NCBI GenBank assembly: GCA_025201705.1
Contig: MU617069.1
Span: forward strand, 1 to 24,502
Direction: 5' to 3'
DNA from: Dissophora ornata
Taxonomy: Eukaryota; Mortierellomycota; Mortierellomycetes; Mortierellales; Mortierellaceae
Length of the DNA stretch: 24,502 bases
The notes beneath the pieces were generated by a model. That model was not told the origin of the DNA. It did not search any database and was given only the letters and a program-made list of their open reading frames with translations. The position numbers and the translations under genes are program-made. Shown one piece after another: positions 1 through 11,800 of this stretch; the stretch's first letter is position 1, and each line of letters opens with the position of its first letter.

Positions 1-165
1 TTTTGTAATCCTTTACCATTTCACCACTGTCAATAAAACAAGAAAACAACATCGCCTAGTTTCACATCAACATGTCGACAGTTGGACCATATTCTATTGC
101 ACTGTCTGACTGTATGTCTCTGTCTACATGTCTAACATCTATGTTGACTCCGGAATCTCCCACTT
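1..165. other. 3' flank of the dioxygenase gene
   Basis: This stretch lies downstream of the stop codon of the minus-strand dioxygenase gene and presumably carries its 3' UTR. No clear minus-strand AATAAA is visible. A plus-strand AATAAA lies near position 32; it could be the poly(A) signal of a plus-strand gene ending left of the window, but that is only a guess. No coding region is supported here. Confidence 0.4.
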
Positions 166-1827
166 CTAAAATTTGCCTTCCTCCTTGGCCTGTGTGGTAG
201 TCCTGTATTTATCCTTAAACATGTCCAAGTCCACATAGCATCCCTTGAGATGTCTGTTGCCCTTTGTGGGGTCAAATGCTGTCCTGGCATGCAAGACTCT
301 CCTGTTGGCAAAGACCATGCACTCGCCCGGTCGCATCGTGTGTCTATATTGCAAATCGGGCCGCTCAATATATTCTGCAAATCGCCTCAGAGCTCTGTAG
401 AACCCAGGCATCTGATCTGCAGGCAGCTCCAGAGGCCCCTGGAAAGGAGGAGCATAGTTGACCGTCAGGGCGTCATTCATTGGGTCCACAACGATAGTGG
501 TGCGGTTGTAGTGCAGATGGTGATCAGCGTTGCGGTAGTGGAAGGTATTGGGCGTTGATTTGAGGATCTCATAGTCCTCAGGATGATTGTTTTTCAAGAG
601 CTCCACGGCCTTGAAGGAATCCATAAAGATGCTTGTTCCGCCTGGAACACTGTTCTGGAGACTGTGGAGCAATTGTAAGCCAGGAGGGGCTTCCATGTAC
701 CTGTACGGCAAAAGACAGGGTAATTACAAAAGAGGGCGCTCAGTTTTCAGAGACACGGGATGACAAATATAGGAAATGGGTTTTTAAACTAAAGTGACAC
801 CGACGCTAAAAAAAAAAAAAAAAAAAACTTACAAGAGATCCATGTGTAGTCCGAGATTGAGGTTGGTATATGCCACATTCTTGGCGTTGGGCACACTCTT
901 GACATCCCAAGTCCTGCCATAGAACGTATGTCTAAGATGTCCAATCCTTTCTGCCGCCGTCGCAACTTCCTGGTCCTCAGTCGGCATGTTCTTCAAGAAG
1001 ATCAATCCATAGTCCTGCAAATGCTTCAAGCCTTTCCGGAGACCCTCCTCCGTGTTTATGTACTCCTCATAATCCAGCCACAGCACCTTTTCCTTCATGA
1101 TCGTTTCATCCCAAAGGATCGGCTTGTGATTCATTCGCGTGTTGGCACGGTGCTCCGAGGGTGTACCACCATATGATCCCAAGATCATCTCCCATGGATA
1201 AAGACTCTTGTGGCCCGGTTGAGCCTTCGCTGGCTCCTCCCATTCGCCCACGTCATCCAGACCTTTAGACCATGTCAATTCTAGTCCCTCAGGCTGGACC
1301 TTGTAGGAGCTGACTGCAATATCCAACGGGACCTGAGAAGAAGCATGCGACTTTTGACGGGTTGTGGGGTGAATACAATCAGGGCAGGGGCAATTGTCAC
1401 GCAGCCAGATCGGGTTCAGGGTCGTAGTCGGTTGATGCTCACGATAAAAGGCAGATCCCTTGGGAGGATTGATTGTGATGTCTGTTGACGAGTCCTTGGT
1501 GATATTAACAACCGGCAATGTGTCTTGCTGCTGTTGCTGTTGCGGAGGCGATGTGGCAAAGCGTGTCGGGAGAGATGTGTGGATAGCTCTTACGCCTTGG
1601 AATCCTACCCGGCTTCCTACATTCCAAGTGACAGACTAACGTGATAGCGGCGCAGGAAAGAGGATATTCAGTAACCGAGCATAGTTGTCAATGAGCAAAA
1701 GGAAGGCTTTAAAATTTCATAGGCCACAGCGTACAGCGCTACGGAGAGGAGTGCTAGTCTTGAGCGAGGCATTGAAGGCTGTGCCGCGGGCAGCCTTTGC
1801 TGTGAGGGAGAGTGCCTGTTTCAGCAT
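166..1827 (-). CDS. Gamma-butyrobetaine dioxygenase-type 2-oxoglutarate/Fe(II) oxygenase with mitochondrial presequence
   Basis: Spliced model: 1827-1735, 1635-833 and 700-166, giving 476 residues with every junction in frame. Family members hydroxylate gamma-butyrobetaine to L-carnitine (BBOX) or trimethyllysine (TMLHE). The zinc-binding N-terminal domain shows WLRDNCPCPDC, the C-x-C-x2-C signature of the family. The Fe(II) site is visible as H-M-D in LGLHMDLL, split by the second intron, plus the distal His in RVLHARTAF. A downstream Arg in RHLKGCYVD is the expected 2-oxoglutarate contact. Sequence around APPGLQLLH and TFYGRTWDVK looks closer to BBOX than to TMLHE. The first exon encodes a basic, acid-free leader (MLKQALSLTAKAARG) and a second basic stretch (GVRAIHTSLPTR) follows, so import into mitochondria is inferred. 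A run of six Gln follows the leader. Substrate choice between butyrobetaine and trimethyllysine is not proven by sequence. Confidence 0.88.
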
Positions 1828-2180
1828 TTGGACGATGAGTGAGGAGGAGAGGTGAATGGGATGTGGAGGAGGAAGCGAATGAGGACGAGAGGTGTGTTTT
1901 ATAGTCGGCTATTGACTTCCTCTCCATGTCACATGCCGTATTCACACAGGCCGAATAAGGCGAATGAAATGCTTCCCCGCCGTTTGCCTCTGTCCTTGTC
2001 CCCCTCCACATTTTCGGATCGACTCTTTTTAACCATTCCATCCCACGCACTCAAAATGGTTACGCTTCTTTTAATATACGCACATTCTCTGATGCAACAT
2101 GAATTCTATACCCAATTACACAAGAACCTGGACTACTACTACTCCAGCTAAAATAACCCCCCGATCTCAAGTACTGATCC
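1828..2180. promoter_or_regulatory. Intergenic: dioxygenase promoter and uL2m 3' flank
   Basis: This 353-bp gap separates two genes pointing the same way (leftward). It must hold the 3' UTR of uL2m and the promoter and 5' UTR of the dioxygenase gene. Directly upstream of the dioxygenase ATG, read on the minus strand, is a C/T-rich stretch (about 1831-1857). I see no convincing TATA box, RNA gene or coding sequence; the short ORFs on both strands lack family resemblance. Confidence 0.45.
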
Positions 2181-3485
2181 TTAACGTCTTGGACGCTCTC
2201 TGACCACCATCTTGTTTGGAAGTTTCCTCGTCTTGCCTCCCTTGGAAAGAACACCCCAAGGACTCCTTGGATCCTTGCCACCTATGTCATCGCGTCAATT
2301 GTATCAGTATCAGTACCACGACTCAAGGTTTTTGTTACCGATCACTTCACTGCATTGATCCAGTCCTCGATCGAGCGGACTGCTTACCTTTTGTCTTTCC
2401 CTTTCCTCCTCCGTGAGGATGATCGCAAGCGTTTTGTGCGACACCACTACAGATCCAAAGCAACATGCAGAAATGTCAGCAAGACGCATTCGATCTCGAT
2501 CCATCAGGGAACATAAAACAAAAGAGAAAGCATAAAAGTCAACAACCGGGAGACAGATAGCTTACCGAACAGAGGGACGGATACCCTTCCAGCGGTTACG
2601 ACCAGCCTTTCCGAGACTCTCGTGCATATTTCCAGGATTGGAGACGACTCCAATGGTGGCGCAAACATCAACAGGGAACTTTCGGACCTCACCACTCGAC
2701 AGACGAATGATTGCATGTCCCGTCTCTCCTGTCGACAGCAATTGAGCGTACGTTCCAGCGGAGCGAGCAACCTGAGCAGGGCCGTTGCGCTTCATTCCGA
2801 TCGCGTGAATAATCGTTCCTGTGGGGATACGGCTCAATGGCAAGCAGTTGCCCTTGTCGATCGGCAACGTGGTCGTGATTCCGTTCTTGGTCTGGTTCCA
2901 CGAGGACTTGTCCAAGAATGAGAAAATAACCGATCCAGGCTGGAGATCGTGCGGGGCCAGGACGTAGGACTGGCGGCCTGTCACCTGATGCTTCAACAAT
3001 GCGATCCATGCAGTCCTGCCAGGATCGTATTCCAGTCTCTCGACGAGCTGTGGTCCAGACTCACGACGGTACCAGTCGATCAAGCGCAGACGACGCTTGT
3101 GTCCGCCTCCACGATGGCGGACTGTGATACGACCGGTGTTATTCCTGCCGGCAGTCGAGCGTTTGGCGACAGTCAAGGTACGAACGGGCTTGCCCTTCCA
3201 AAGGTGATCGCGAGGCACGCGCTTGAGCCAACGACGACCTGGTGATGAGGGAGTATAGGTCTTGAACTGAGGGGTCGAGGATGAAGGCGAGGTCATGGTG
3301 GTGGCGGTGGCATAGGCACGGGTGGTAGCGGCGTGTGTTGTTGCCTTAGTGGCGACAGTGTTCCTGAAGGCAATGTTGGAGAGCAGGCGACCTGTTGCTG
3401 GGTTGGCGACAGGGGTGATCATCCTGGCGACACCTGTAGCCGAGGAGGCTGGCCTCCACAGAGACCGAGCAATCCCAGAGAGCAT
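2181..3485 (-). CDS. Mitochondrial large-subunit ribosomal protein uL2m
   Basis: Spliced model: 3485-2566, 2446-2388 and 2281-2181, giving 359 residues. It is the mitochondrial homologue of bacterial L2 and yeast Rml2, a 23S-type rRNA binder near the peptidyl-transferase centre. Visible L2 signatures are GRITVRHRGGGHKRRLR, the KQVTGRQ-type beta-barrel region and IHAIGMKRNGPAQVARSAG. The hallmark DHPHGGGKG loop lies in the 59-nt second exon and contains the His equivalent to the E. coli L2 residue near the active centre. The last exon gives SPWGVLSKGGKTRK. The ATG at 3485 was chosen because it opens a basic, Ser/Thr/Ala-rich presequence of about 85 residues; the reading frame is open further upstream but without presequence character. 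Introns are 119 and 106 bp. It is divergent from the MATH/BTB-like gene. Confidence 0.95.
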
Positions 3486-4033
3486 GACGTGTAGTCTAGG
3501 TGTGTGTTTGCGTGTGGAGAGAGGATGAATGGAGGGAGGGCAGCAACAGACCGGCAATGATGCAAGTGAAGTGTGGCACTGGGGGAGCAGGGGCGTGCGG
3601 AGGGACAGCCTGGTTTGTTTACCGGCCAGGACTGCGTATTGAGGTATTGAGACAGCCGAGGTTGAAGCCACCCAGTCTAGCGTCACATGACCATTCCAAG
3701 GTGTAGGCCGATAAAACGCGTCTGTTTTTTGATTTTACTCTTTTTTGTGTTCGATTTCATCTGATCCGTGGAGGGGGGACCAGCCGCAGTTGAGCTTGCG
3801 GTCATGCGTCAGACCTTATTGATCCCATCAATGCCATTTTTCATTTTCTTTTCCACATCCTGCCGTCCTTTCTTTTCCGTGATTTCACATCATTCTCTTT
3901 GTTGTCATCTTTCACCCCTTTGTTATTTCCCGACCTTCCTTACCTTGCCATTTTGAAATTGAACAATCTCTCGCGGCAAGATTCCGACTTTTGTCAACTA
4001 AAACAGCAACAATAGCAACAACAACAACAACAA
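3486..4033. promoter_or_regulatory. Divergent promoter region, uL2m and MATH/BTB-like gene
   Basis: These 548 bp separate two start codons facing away from each other and must contain both promoters. The half next to the plus-strand gene has long pyrimidine-rich stretches (about 3838-3955), common in fungal core promoters. Immediately before the ATG at 4034 is a CAA-rich leader (about 4004-4033), typical of an unstructured 5' UTR. No canonical TATA box stands out. No gene is supported inside. Confidence 0.55.
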
Positions 4034-5679
4034 ATGGCCTTCCAAACTGAGGAAATCCGATTCGATGAACTCCCGACCGGGAATCTGTCCAATATAGGCC
4101 ACAGTCTCCACTGGAATATCGAGCCGAGAGACCTTTTGAGCAAACGCTCGATATTCAGCCAAATCTTTGATGTCAAGGACCATCCGTGCAGAGCTGGCAT
4201 CCAGTTTAACGTAAGTTCGTTTTTGAACACTACTTCTTTTGCTATTGTCATTCTATTGTTGGAATTGTATTCCGTTCTGATTTTTTTGCCACATTCTTGA
4301 AAAAACACGAAACAATAGCAAAGGTCGGGCACGGCTAGCTTCAATATCCGTCCTATGACACCAGTCTCTGCGCCCGAGGGTCTGGTTGCCAGTTTTGAAA
4401 TCAAGATCTACACACCACAGAAAAAGATCATGGTCGGCCACCAAAAGATCAAGGTCACTTTTAAATCTATGGACAGCGTCGCAGGTACAACTTCGGCTTG
4501 CTCATCATGCTTGAACAAAAGAGTAAAGTTATACAATATTCATTCATTCATTCTATTTTTTTTTAAATAATTTTTAGGTATCGAGACCCTGCTGACAAGG
4601 TCCAACCTCATAGATCACCCTGTTCTCGTCATTCAGATCGAGTCGCAGACTCTCCTCACTCGGGAATCACCTCTCTCGCCTCTCTGGGACTGTCCTTCAA
4701 CCTCGGACGTCGCAATCTTAACCTCTCTCTCGGACCAAAACATGAAACCAATCTTTGTTCACAAGTGCATCGTCATGGCCGCGATCCCGAACATCATGAA
4801 CTTTGTCAAGGTTCTGAAAGAAGAGCCGCAGTATGTCAATCCGACTCCGGAGGACGGATTCAATTTAGATGGCGACAGAAATGTCTACGACGAAAGGAGA
4901 GAAGACGGACAGGGAAGAGCTTTGAACGGTGGAAAGCGCAAACAAACCTCCGATTGCTCTAACCCTAGAGGAGGCAAGGCTGCCAAGGACGGGGCCGCAC
5001 GGCTGTCGAATGGCAATCCAGACTGGCCTGACGCAAAGAAAACACTGGAGTATCAAACTGCAGACACAAGTGACGAGGTATCCACTCAGTACTTGAGAAC
5101 GGTGAATGGTATGGCCGTCCTTGTGAATCATACCACCGCGCTAGATCCATCAGGATCGCCTGATCTCTTTGGTTCATCTAGTTCTTCGACCACCAACGCC
5201 TCTTCCTTCTTCCTTCATTTCTATCGATGCTAGAAGCCAAAGTCGCCGCGCACTCTTTGCGTACCAAACGCGATGTCTGGCTCTGGCCTTCTCACTACAC
5301 CAGAGACTCCTGTGCCTCGATTATGCGTTGGATCTACCTCCGGAAGGCCTCCCCAAACTTCGATATCTGTAGCTTCAACTCATTCATGGATCTACTCGAG
5401 GCTATGAATCAGCTCCAACATTTCCAAGAGTACGCCCTCGGCGCTGCGGTCGCGATCCGCCATCATGGAGATGCATTGACTTTGCTCCGACACGTAGAGT
5501 TCGCTGAAGGTTATGCGGCCAAGTTCCTCAGAGCACCTCTGGGAGCTGCGTTAGCACGCCAGCGCAGTGACACAGGAATGATTGTGAGTGTGGATGGTAA
5601 GAACGAGAGGAAGATCGAAGAGCTGTTGAAAGAGGACCGAACAGGAGTAGTAGCCGAGATGTGGTATCGAAAGCCTTGA
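4034..5679 (+). CDS. MATH/BTB-domain-like protein
   Basis: Exons 4034-4210, 4319-4484 and from 4578 onward join in frame. The first two exons give a MATH-like beta-sandwich pattern (HWNIEP, then SKRSIFSQIFDV, SFEIKIY and KKIMVGHQKIKV). Exon 3 starts a BTB/POZ-like region with FVHKCIVMAAIPNIM (the usual hxxHxxhLxxxS helix area), followed by a charged low-complexity loop rich in Asp, Gly and Lys. The downstream part (WLWPSHY, CASIMRWIYLRK) matches the second half of a BTB fold. MATH/BTB proteins often act as substrate adaptors of CUL3 ubiquitin ligases; that role is inference. The last junction is ambiguous. An intron 5109-5233 gives 439 residues and an intron 5078-5181 gives 446; both keep the frame. 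ATG 4034 was chosen for its CAA-rich leader and immediate domain start. Confidence 0.7.
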
Positions 5680-5867
5680 CGCCAGACCGCTGACGAAGAG
5701 AGGTCCGGTTGTGACCATGAAGTGGCGATGTTGACAACGGCTGTGGTCAGTATTGCTGTCATGTCGCTATTCTGTGTGGCCTCGCTTTTCTTTCTCAGAT
5801 AGTCTGCTGACATTGTTTTATATGTGTTTTCACACATGGGTTTATTTCTTCGAATAAAAAAATATGT
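5680..5867. other. Shared 3' region of two convergent genes
   Basis: The MATH/BTB-like gene stops at 5679 on the plus strand and the WDR81-type gene stops at 5868 on the minus strand, leaving 188 bp for two 3' UTRs. A plus-strand AATAAA motif lies near 5853, and just before it is a small inverted repeat (TGTG, a short spacer, CACA) at about 5823-5834. The plus-strand poly(A) signal lies so close to the opposing stop codon that transcripts from the two strands probably overlap. Confidence 0.55.
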
Positions 5868-8800
5868 TCAAGAGTACAAATACAAATCGCCTTCCATGCA
5901 TCCCAGGACGAGCAGCTGGTTCATCGGTAATATACTGATGCAGGAGATGGATGACCGAATTGCCGAGCTCTTGAACTTTGATGTATATGCCAGTGACTAT
6001 AACGAGACAGACAGAGTAAAAGAAAATATGTCAATCTTTTCACTCCATAGAATCGAAAACAAGGGTCGAACCATGTGTGGTACATACGTCGTCGTTAATA
6101 GGTGTGAAAGAAATCGAGTTGTTGTGGTGCATCGTGATAATCTCGTCTTTGAAGATCTCGAGCGACACAATCTCAGATGTGCCCCGGATGGACTTGATCA
6201 GCGTCAGTGTATGCACATTCCATATGCACACCATGTGATCCGCCGGTGCCGACGTGATCAGGATCTCATTCGTGTAGAACTTCATCTATTATCATGCGTT
6301 GCGTGAAATAAACCACATTTAAGTCACTTTGTCTATTCTCTCAGGAAAAAAGGCTCCACATTAACGTTACCTGTGTGATCTCGTTATCAGATGCTCGCCA
6401 GTTGCCGACCAAGGTGCCAGTCCGCGACTCCAGTAGCGAAACCGTTCCATTCGAAAACGCGGTCGCGATCAGCGTCTCCGCCGGGTTAGTTGTCAAAGTC
6501 TTGATCGTCACCCCCTGATAGCTCGTCGTCCGCCAGCTATGAAGATTCAGGTGTGTATGGCTGTCCAGGAAGCTGATCGTGCTATCCAACATTCCAGCCA
6601 CAATGTATCGCGAGCGATGGATTGGAACCATGCTGGCGACGGGCGCCTTACCCGTGTTGAACTGGTGCATCGTCTTACCCGTCTCTGGTTCCCACAACTG
6701 ACACAAAGAAAAAGAGGGGAGGATAGACATGAGAAACTATGATCACAAACAGCAGCCAAATATCAAAAACTATTCAAGTAAACCGTCAGCGCTGGCTTAC
6801 ATGGATCTGCCCATCGCAACTGGCAACAATATCGCCGGTACCAAATGACCCGCCGCCCGTTGCAAAATGAAGATTGTAAATTGCGCCTCGACGGTGTCCA
6901 TTATAAGTCATCAAGCATCCAGAGTCAGCATCGGCGTAATCTGGGTTCTCGATCGTCCGGTGAATATTCAACGACCAGAGTTTGACTGTCCGATCTTTCG
7001 ACCCTGTCGCCAATATACGCTGGTATTCGTTTGCGCCGATAACTCTGACACCGGATGTGTGCCCTGTGTAGCGCGACGCGAGTATAAATTATAACATTCT
7101 GGTGTGTTCGATGCTTCCATCGCTTTCATTGACAGGTAAGTTCTACATACCTTCAAGACCCTGCAGTTTCCAGTCGTTAAATGCAAACTGCATAGATTTC
7201 GCCATTTCTTCTTGATTTGTCGACAGGAACCGATTCCAGTTACTAGTTACGGTAAACGATAGATAATTCAATTAAGCAATCCATACTTGTGCCCAGCTCT
7301 TTTTATACAACATCAAAATTGGTGAAATACATGATTCATACCTCAGTTGTTCCAGCCTGGCTACAGTCTTGGCTTTGCTCGGAGATCCAAAACTCTGCCT
7401 ACTCTTCCTTGCTGGCGCTGAACCCAGGATCGGCGACAGAGAGCCGATTGACAAGATCTCTGTGGGGGACTTTGCCGACTCTTGACTACCAAAGCTACTT
7501 TCAGTCGCCCCGCTTACTCCTCCTAATCCACCCACACCTCCACCTATACCACCACTACCTCCTCTCTCTTGTACGCTGTAGTCTCTGCCACTTGACACGG
7601 TCAACCCGGTTGTAGAGGACGTTGTAGTCAACGACCCCGCCAATGTGCTCACTGATGTTGAGGCCGAGACTGACGTCAACACAGAGGCTGCCGAAGGTAA
7701 CACACGATCGCCAGTACCGGCACCGGCACCGCCTTGCTGTCCATTACTGCTATTGCCTCCTTGGCTTCCAGCCGCTACCAACAATGATTTGGTTTTGTTC
7801 GAGTCGAAGAGAGAAAGTGCTTTGGACATGCTGGCCGATGTCGCGGACCAGAGATCTTTTGTTGAAAACGCAGCTTTCTTGGCATTAGTAAAGTCTCTGG
7901 CTTGTTGGTTCTTTTGCTGCTGTTGCCAGAATGTGGATGTGGACGTGGTTAATACAAATTTTCCCTGTGCTGTGATACTGCCTAGGGAACGCAGCGGCGA
8001 ATTTCCAAACTCCTTTGAGGCTAGTCGGGCTGCGATCAGTCGCTCGATCGCATCGCTTTTGACACAATGAAAAGAAAATTAGGTTGGTTAGCTCAAAGGC
8101 AGTAAATTAGGGGTAGGAATAGTGAGAAAGAAAAGCGCGTTTACCTTGCTGGGATCATGCTTTGCATGGCGTCCTGTCCCACACACGAGCAGAGTTGCCC
8201 GTACGCATACATCATCTGTAGAACGACAGCTGTCAGTGTCTTCACGAGAGCCCGACAGCACGATTTTCTTGAACCAAAATTTCCAAATTACCTGCTCGTT
8301 CCTCTTCACATCCATTGCGGAAGTTGTCTTCGTGGTCATCTCATCAATATCCGGTCCGAATCCTGAAAAGTACTTTTGTAGAATCGGCGCGATCTACATA
8401 TCGACAACATAGCGAGTTAGTCCAGAGCATCCTCAGACTAAGCCTTTCCTCTGGGTATAGGATTCATTAAAGCTCTCTTACACTTTTTTCCCAGTCAGCT
8501 CTAGTAAGCGAGAAGCTGATCTGAAGGATGAAATCCATCGCGTTGCGACTGACAGCCAGTCTCGGGTTCGCTTGAGAATCCACTCGACCCGTCGCTTTTC
8601 TTGGACTGGGTTCGATTAAACGGTAAATCAGGTCTGATCCGCCATTTTTCAGTTCTGTCACAAGCTGCGTGTCGTACATGTGTGGCACCAACTATCGGCG
8701 ATTTTTAAGGATCATGAAGCATCAGTCTACATATGATTTCACATCAAAATAAATACAGGCTGTTTGCCCCAGAAACTCACAGATCCAAGCATTCCAAGCA

Positions 8801-11800
8801 AGTTTTTGAGCGTATTGCTTGTTCTTGAAGTGAAATTCGCTGACGCCGAATCGATGAGGTGCATGATATGGCTGAACTGCACAAGAGCGAACGTCGATCC
8901 AAACTCCTCAGCAATTCCACCAAGTGTCTCTTTTAATAGTGGGAGCAATACGGGATCCTTGAATGCAAGTCTTGACATGGGTCTCATGACATGCTTCGAT
9001 GTCAGAATAGGACCTAATGATCGGCTGATAAACATATCGGAGGTTACATTAGACCATGGCCAACAAGCCGCCCTCAAAGGCCCAAGGTTTATCTTACAAT
9101 ATGAAATACATACCAAATACCGACAAATGCGTCGCTGGCAACCTTTCCTAGCTTTGGAATACTATCATGGGCATAATTTTTCTTCGCTGGGTCTTCCTCT
9201 GATGCAGCAGCCGACGCTGTTGAAGTGACGACACTTTCAGCGACCTGTGACGACGATGCGGACGAATTATCGTCCAAGGTGGCGTCCACGGGCCCATAAT
9301 CTGCAATCAAAGAGTCAAGATAATAAGGGAACAGCTGTTGCAAGAAAGTGCTTGTCCCAAATCTCCTCAAAAACTCTGTGAACGTGGGTATACTGAACAA
9401 TTCCGTGGGAAGAGTGGGTTTAGACGTCTTCCGAGAATGAGAAGTAGGTCAGTTCCGGCTCTGTTCATATCCACCTGCTAACGGGAATACGGGCAGCAAT
9501 TTGCTTACTTCGAACAGGGCTATAGTAGGCTTGAGCAAGAACATCTTGGTGCGCTCGATTCCAAGCCTTTGGCCGAGCTTGGGTAAGAGAGTAAGAGCGT
9601 TAACTCTTGTCTCTGTGTTTGTGAAGAGATATACGAAAACAGGCAGAGCAATCTCGAAGGTCTCGTCTTCGAATGTACATATCCGATCGATCCACTTGTT
9701 TGCCAAGTCCATCTGCGTACTTTCCGGACTAGAAAATGGGGTCAAGTGTTAATACGCTAAGCTTACGTAGAAGCATGAAAACCAAGTTCGATTGTAATGG
9801 CACGGTATTTACCAAGTGTAAAACATTGCCAGGAACTCGTATATTTCGGCAATCAGCGTCGGCACAAACATCGAGATCTTTGGCGACTGCAGCGATAGAG
9901 CAGGTATCGACTTTCGAAGGATATCCTCAATTTTGGGTCGCGACCTCCAATCTTCTTCGAGCATGCATGTGATCGTACCACTGACCGCAATGGGCATCTA
10001 TGTCCACCGGATCACCGCAGTAATATTAGTCTCAGAACCAAGTTTGGAGGCGTTGGTAGTGCTACTCGTAGTCAGAGGTTACGTACAAGCCGAGCGTTTG
10101 TCAAATCCTGGACTGATACTTCGGGTTTTAGGGCCATAGCGATGCTATTATTGGGGATGTCCTCTGCGAGATAAATCTGCTTGAAAACCTCGCCGAGGCA
10201 GTAGACATCCCAGCTCTGCATGTACTCGAATGAGTCTTCTTCTTTAACTGTAGATTTCTCTGTTTCTAGAGCTGGTGAATCTTCTAGAATTCGCGCCAGC
10301 GCTGCCTCGCTGTTCATAAAGTGGTACTTGGATCCAAATCGGAGCGTCTTTTCAACGTGATCCAGTTCCTCTGTAAATGTCATCCCATGCAAATCTTTTG
10401 TGATGTCGATGGGTTCAGATTGAATGAACTGGACCAAGGCTTCTGGCCTCGTTGACGCAAGAGCAAGATTCGCATCTTGCGCTATGGTATTGATAGGAGA
10501 AAGAAGGCCATTCGCTGAGGCTGAAATGATTGCCTGCCCAGAGCCGGAAGATTCTCGCTCATGGTTGTTATTGCTGATCACGATAGAGGTCGGCCTAGAT
10601 CCAGGCGGCTGACGCACCGATTTTGAACGAGTTGGCCCTGTTGGGCGGAACAGAAGATCTGACACCTTCTCCACGAATTGACCACGGTCACTCTGAGGTT
10701 TATAGACACTACGCCTTTTGATGGTCTTGGATGCTCGCTCCAACGCTGTCTGTTTTGTGGTTTGTGACTTGAGAAAGTCCCTATTACAATACAGTAATAT
10801 AGGACCGCGTATATTAGATCTTTTGTTTGCGAAGGAAACGCTGGTGACGCGCGTCGTCGGGAAAACTTTGCAGAGATGACATACACTTTCGACAAAGACC
10901 AATTGCAAACTCGCTGCGGATGAGGGTCTGTAAATAGCTGAATAATCCCGTGCTTCATGAAAGCACTTTGGCCAGGAAACAAAGATAGGGCCACATTTTT
11001 AGCTTCGATAGCCCCTGGCCCCGACAGCTTGTATCCAAAAGTCAAGTCAATCCATTCATGCAAATGCTTCGAGACATAGTCGCTCTCCAAGGCTTCTCGG
11101 TGAATGCGGATAAAATCTTCAGGAGTCTTGGCCCATGCTGGCAGCGCCATGTCGGGCATGTCCGCGTGGATGGATCTGAAGATGTTGGGGTCTGTGTAGA
11201 ATTCTGGAATGCACTCGTCTGGAGTCCATTCATACAGTCTGCGTATGGACGACGGGTATTCATTTGCCTCATATTTCGACCGCACAAACTGGCACAGCAC
11301 TGGAATAGGAATCTGACGAGCCATGTACACGTAGTATGTGATATCCGACAAAATGTCGGTGATATGGTGCGGTATCGGTCCGTCAAATGTCACATCTAGC
11401 TGCTCATCGCCCTTATTAAGCCGAAATTTGGTCTTTGAAAAGTCTCTCCAGCCGTGATGCACCCCGGACCCAGTAAAGTCCGTGACCCATGGGAATATGG
11501 GATGGACGTTGGGATCGCCCTGGCGACGGCCTGAAAGTAGACGTGTGAAAGGATAGGGACATATTCAGTTGGCCTGCACTGGCTTTCCAGTAAATCTTGA
11601 TTGCATAAACTCATTGGAGCTCACCTGCAGCATGGTTCAGGATCATCAGGTACGTGTAGTTGGATATTTCGCCTTTAGCCCATTTCATGACAGTAGACTC
11701 TTCTTGTATGCCTGTGGCAAATAAGCTACCCGTGAGTATTGTTATTTCTTTACATCACATAAGACTCGCGTGCCGGCGTCGAAACTAACCTTTGGACAAA

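Noticed and set aside
2562..3686. Upstream extension of the uL2m frame to 3686
   Set aside because: The frame is open but the extra 67 residues do not resemble a presequence, while the ATG at 3485 begins one directly.
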